From: Deltaproteobacteria bacterium
GTDB taxonomy: Bacteria > Myxococcota_A > Polyangia > Polyangiales > Houyiibacteriaceae
Length of the DNA stretch: 7,803 bases
Reading direction: 5' to 3'
Assembly: GCA_003647035.1 (NCBI GenBank)
Contig: QMMB01000146.1
Location: forward strand, 1-7,803
Under the pieces are notes generated by a model. That model was not told the DNA's origin. It searched no databases and worked only from the letters and a program-made list of their open reading frames with translations. Shown here in pieces: positions 6,422 through 7,803 of the stretch. Numbering within the stretch: the stretch's first letter is position 1; every line of letters starts with the position of its first letter. A program made the position numbers and the translations under genes.

Positions 6422-6433
6422 CGACCTACCGCC

Positions 6434-6742
6434 TTACGACTTGATCTCGACATCGACACCAGCTGAGAGATCCAGCTTCATGAGGGCGTCGAGCGTTTGT
6501 TGAGTGGGGTCAAGAATGTCCAAGAGTCGCTTGTGCGTCCGAATCTCGAACTGCTCTCGCGATTTCTTGTCCACGTGGGGCCCACGCAACACGGTGTATT
6601 TGTTGATGCGTGTAGGCAGCGGAATCGGACCCGCGACCCGCGCACCGGTGCGCTTCGCCGTGTCGACGATTTCCGTCGCCGATTGATCTAGCAATCGGTG
6701 ATCGTAAGCCTTGAGCCGAATCCGAATCTTGTTCGATGCCAT
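6434..6742 (-). CDS. rpsJ: 30S ribosomal protein S10
   Basis: S10 is a 30S head protein that also acts, as NusE, with NusB and NusG in transcription antitermination. The 102-residue product has the exact family size. It begins MASNKIRIRLKAYDHRLLD and carries GARVAGPIPLPTRI (about residues 34-47), the loop and strand YTVLRGPHVDKKSREQFE, and RTHKRLLDI, all diagnostic. The frame is open further upstream, to 6841, but that part lies inside the EF-Tu gene and is unlike S10, so ATG at 6742 is the start. It is only four bases after the tuf stop, and no strong ribosome binding site is seen (GAGTAGAACA before the ATG). Translation therefore probably depends on ribosomes arriving from tuf. Confidence 0.98.
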   Translation of the reverse strand: MASNKIRIRLKAYDHRLLDQSATEIVDTAKRTGARVAGPIPLPTRINKYTVLRGPHVDKKSREQFEIRTHKRLLDILDPTQQTLDALMKLDLSAGVDVEIKS

Positions 6743-6746
6743 TGTT

Positions 6747-7803
<1,057 letters not shown>

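Overview
The window is an almost gap-free block of ribosomal protein genes, all on the minus strand. It starts with the 3' part of an elongation factor Tu gene at the right edge and runs leftward through the S10/spc cluster. In transcription order it reads: tuf (partial), rpsJ (S10), rplD (L4), rplW (L23), rplB (L2), rpsS (S19), rplV (L22), rpsC (S3), rplP (L16), rpmC (L29), rpsQ (S17), rplN (L14), rplX (L24), rplE (L5), rpsN (S14, zinc-ribbon type), rpsH (S8) and rplF (L6, running off the left edge). No gap between genes exceeds 12 bases and several junctions overlap by 1 or 4 bases. I therefore see no room for internal promoters, leaders or terminators, and the block reads as one polycistronic transcription unit.

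The organism is a bacterium with fairly high GC, judged by eye from G/C-rich third codon positions, and it uses strong AAGGAGG-type ribosome binding sites. The joined tuf-rpsJ arrangement and the look of L4, S10 and L23 suggest a deltaproteobacterial or myxobacterial relative. The EF-Tu switch I region and parts of L2 also recall planctomycete-like sequences from memory. I cannot settle the phylum from this window.

Functionally, the genes supply early and core assembly proteins of both subunits (L2, L4, L23, L22, L24, L29, L5, L6, L14 and L16 for 50S; S3, S8, S10, S14, S17 and S19 for 30S), plus the factor that delivers aminoacyl-tRNA. Several junctions are built so that the ribosome binding site and start of one gene lie within the end of the gene before, which suggests translational coupling.

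The most notable observation is an absence. rplC (L3), which normally sits between rpsJ and rplD, is missing, and those two genes are only 12 bases apart. Smaller oddities are an EF-Tu switch I that departs from the usual RGITI form, an S17 with an N-terminal extension and an internal insertion, and an L6 with a short N-terminal extension. I found no mobile element, CRISPR array, RNA gene or evidently new biological system; the rest is a conserved housekeeping locus.
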